NCBI RefSeq assembly: GCF_021631985.1
Contig: NZ_CP070225.1
Coordinates: 3,658,001 to 3,722,000 of the forward strand
Direction: 5' to 3'
Source: Sandaracinus amylolyticus
GTDB lineage: Bacteria > Myxococcota_A > Polyangia > Polyangiales > Sandaracinaceae
Length of the DNA stretch: 64,000 nt
Shown: one piece after another, positions 63,896-64,000 of the stretch
Position numbering within the stretch: position 1 is the first letter of the stretch
Layout of the letters: each line of letters begins with the position of its first letter
Notes under the pieces: model-generated
The model's input: only the letters and a program-made list of their open reading frames with translations
Told to the model about the DNA's origin: nothing
The model's database searches: none
Position numbers and translations under genes: made by a program

Positions 63896-64000
63896 CCCGC
63901 GATCTCTCCAGCGGGCGGCAGCGGATCCGGAAGGTCCTCATCGCGAACCGCGGTGAGATCGCGCTCCGTGTGATCCGCGCGTGCCGCGAGCTCGGCATCG
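63892..64000 (+). CDS. accC: Biotin carboxylase of acetyl-CoA carboxylase (3' partial)
   Basis: Only the first 36 codons are in the window. After a short leader the family start KVLIANRGEIALRVIRACRE is clear, the ATP-grasp biotin carboxylase N-terminus. ATG 63892 overlaps the accB stop (ATGA), so the two are coupled. Confidence 0.92.

Overview
The window is 64 kb of very G+C-rich chromosomal DNA (about 70% or more by eye), densely packed with genes on both strands, many starting at GTG or TTG. The gene content points to a myxobacterium-like member of the Myxococcota, most likely a Polyangiales or Sandaracinus-type organism. This is inferred from several traits: membrane Ser/Thr kinases carrying an AgmX-type C-terminus, a GC-containing transmembrane-Arg tail like MYXO-CTERM, many lipoproteins with low-complexity tails, a Roadblock/LC7 protein, and an LPMO-like secreted protein. 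There is no prophage, plasmid or large island. The only mobile gene recognised is one IS200/REP-type transposase.

Layout. 1-6109 (+): a translationally coupled operon with a DUF4175-like tail, zinc peptidase/TPR, MoxR ATPase, DUF58 and BatA/VWA proteins. 6126-10612: an unknown protein, an intergenic 42-bp repeat array, an orphan cytochrome-c-fused CoxB, a CPCC protein, DUF547 and prmC. 10960-17609 (+): a giant lipoprotein, a FadL-type barrel and a membrane hydrolase behind a promoter region holding seven CGCGTCA motifs. 17616-22387: a long-unit repeat array, MATE transporter, TPR membrane protein and a run of small unknown genes, two of which look like divergent paralogues. 22521-30145 (all minus): an FAD oxidoreductase, encapsulated ferritin, encapsulin shell, type III polyketide synthase, ICMT-type methyltransferase, FAD monooxygenase, acyltransferase and alpha/beta hydrolase. 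In other words an iron nanocompartment lies directly upstream of a probable phenolic-lipid pathway.

30211-44145: rRNA methyltransferase-like, saccharopine-dehydrogenase-like and WecG glycosyltransferase genes; two tandem initiator tRNAs with a clear promoter and terminator; a pseudouridine synthase; two paralogous Asp-rich-repeat lipoproteins; a ribbon-helix-helix regulator; lepA; a DJ-1-like protein; gamma-carbonic anhydrase, VanZ and miaB. 44232-50734: a 22-bp repeat array, a kinase/FecR pair, a TlpA thioredoxin, then CPBP protease, HAD phosphatase and nadC. 50759-57671: birA, folC, accD, thioesterase, transposase, pgeF, DUF1517-like and TonB-like proteins. 57995-64000: two SCP2 proteins and a kinase; a Cys-repeat lipoprotein with an LPMO-like protein and a tiny membrane ORF; a tRNA-Leu with the unusual AAG anticodon; a 20-bp repeat array; then Roadblock, aroQ, accB and the start of accC.

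How it fits together. Fatty-acid precursor supply (accD, birA, accB, accC) sits near NAD, folate and shikimate genes. The type III PKS block would draw on malonyl-CoA and fatty acyl-CoA. A recurring theme is intergenic tandem repeats whose unit differs at each locus (42, 22, 20 and 74-84 bp). No entirely new system can be proved from sequence alone; the best candidates are in the findings.
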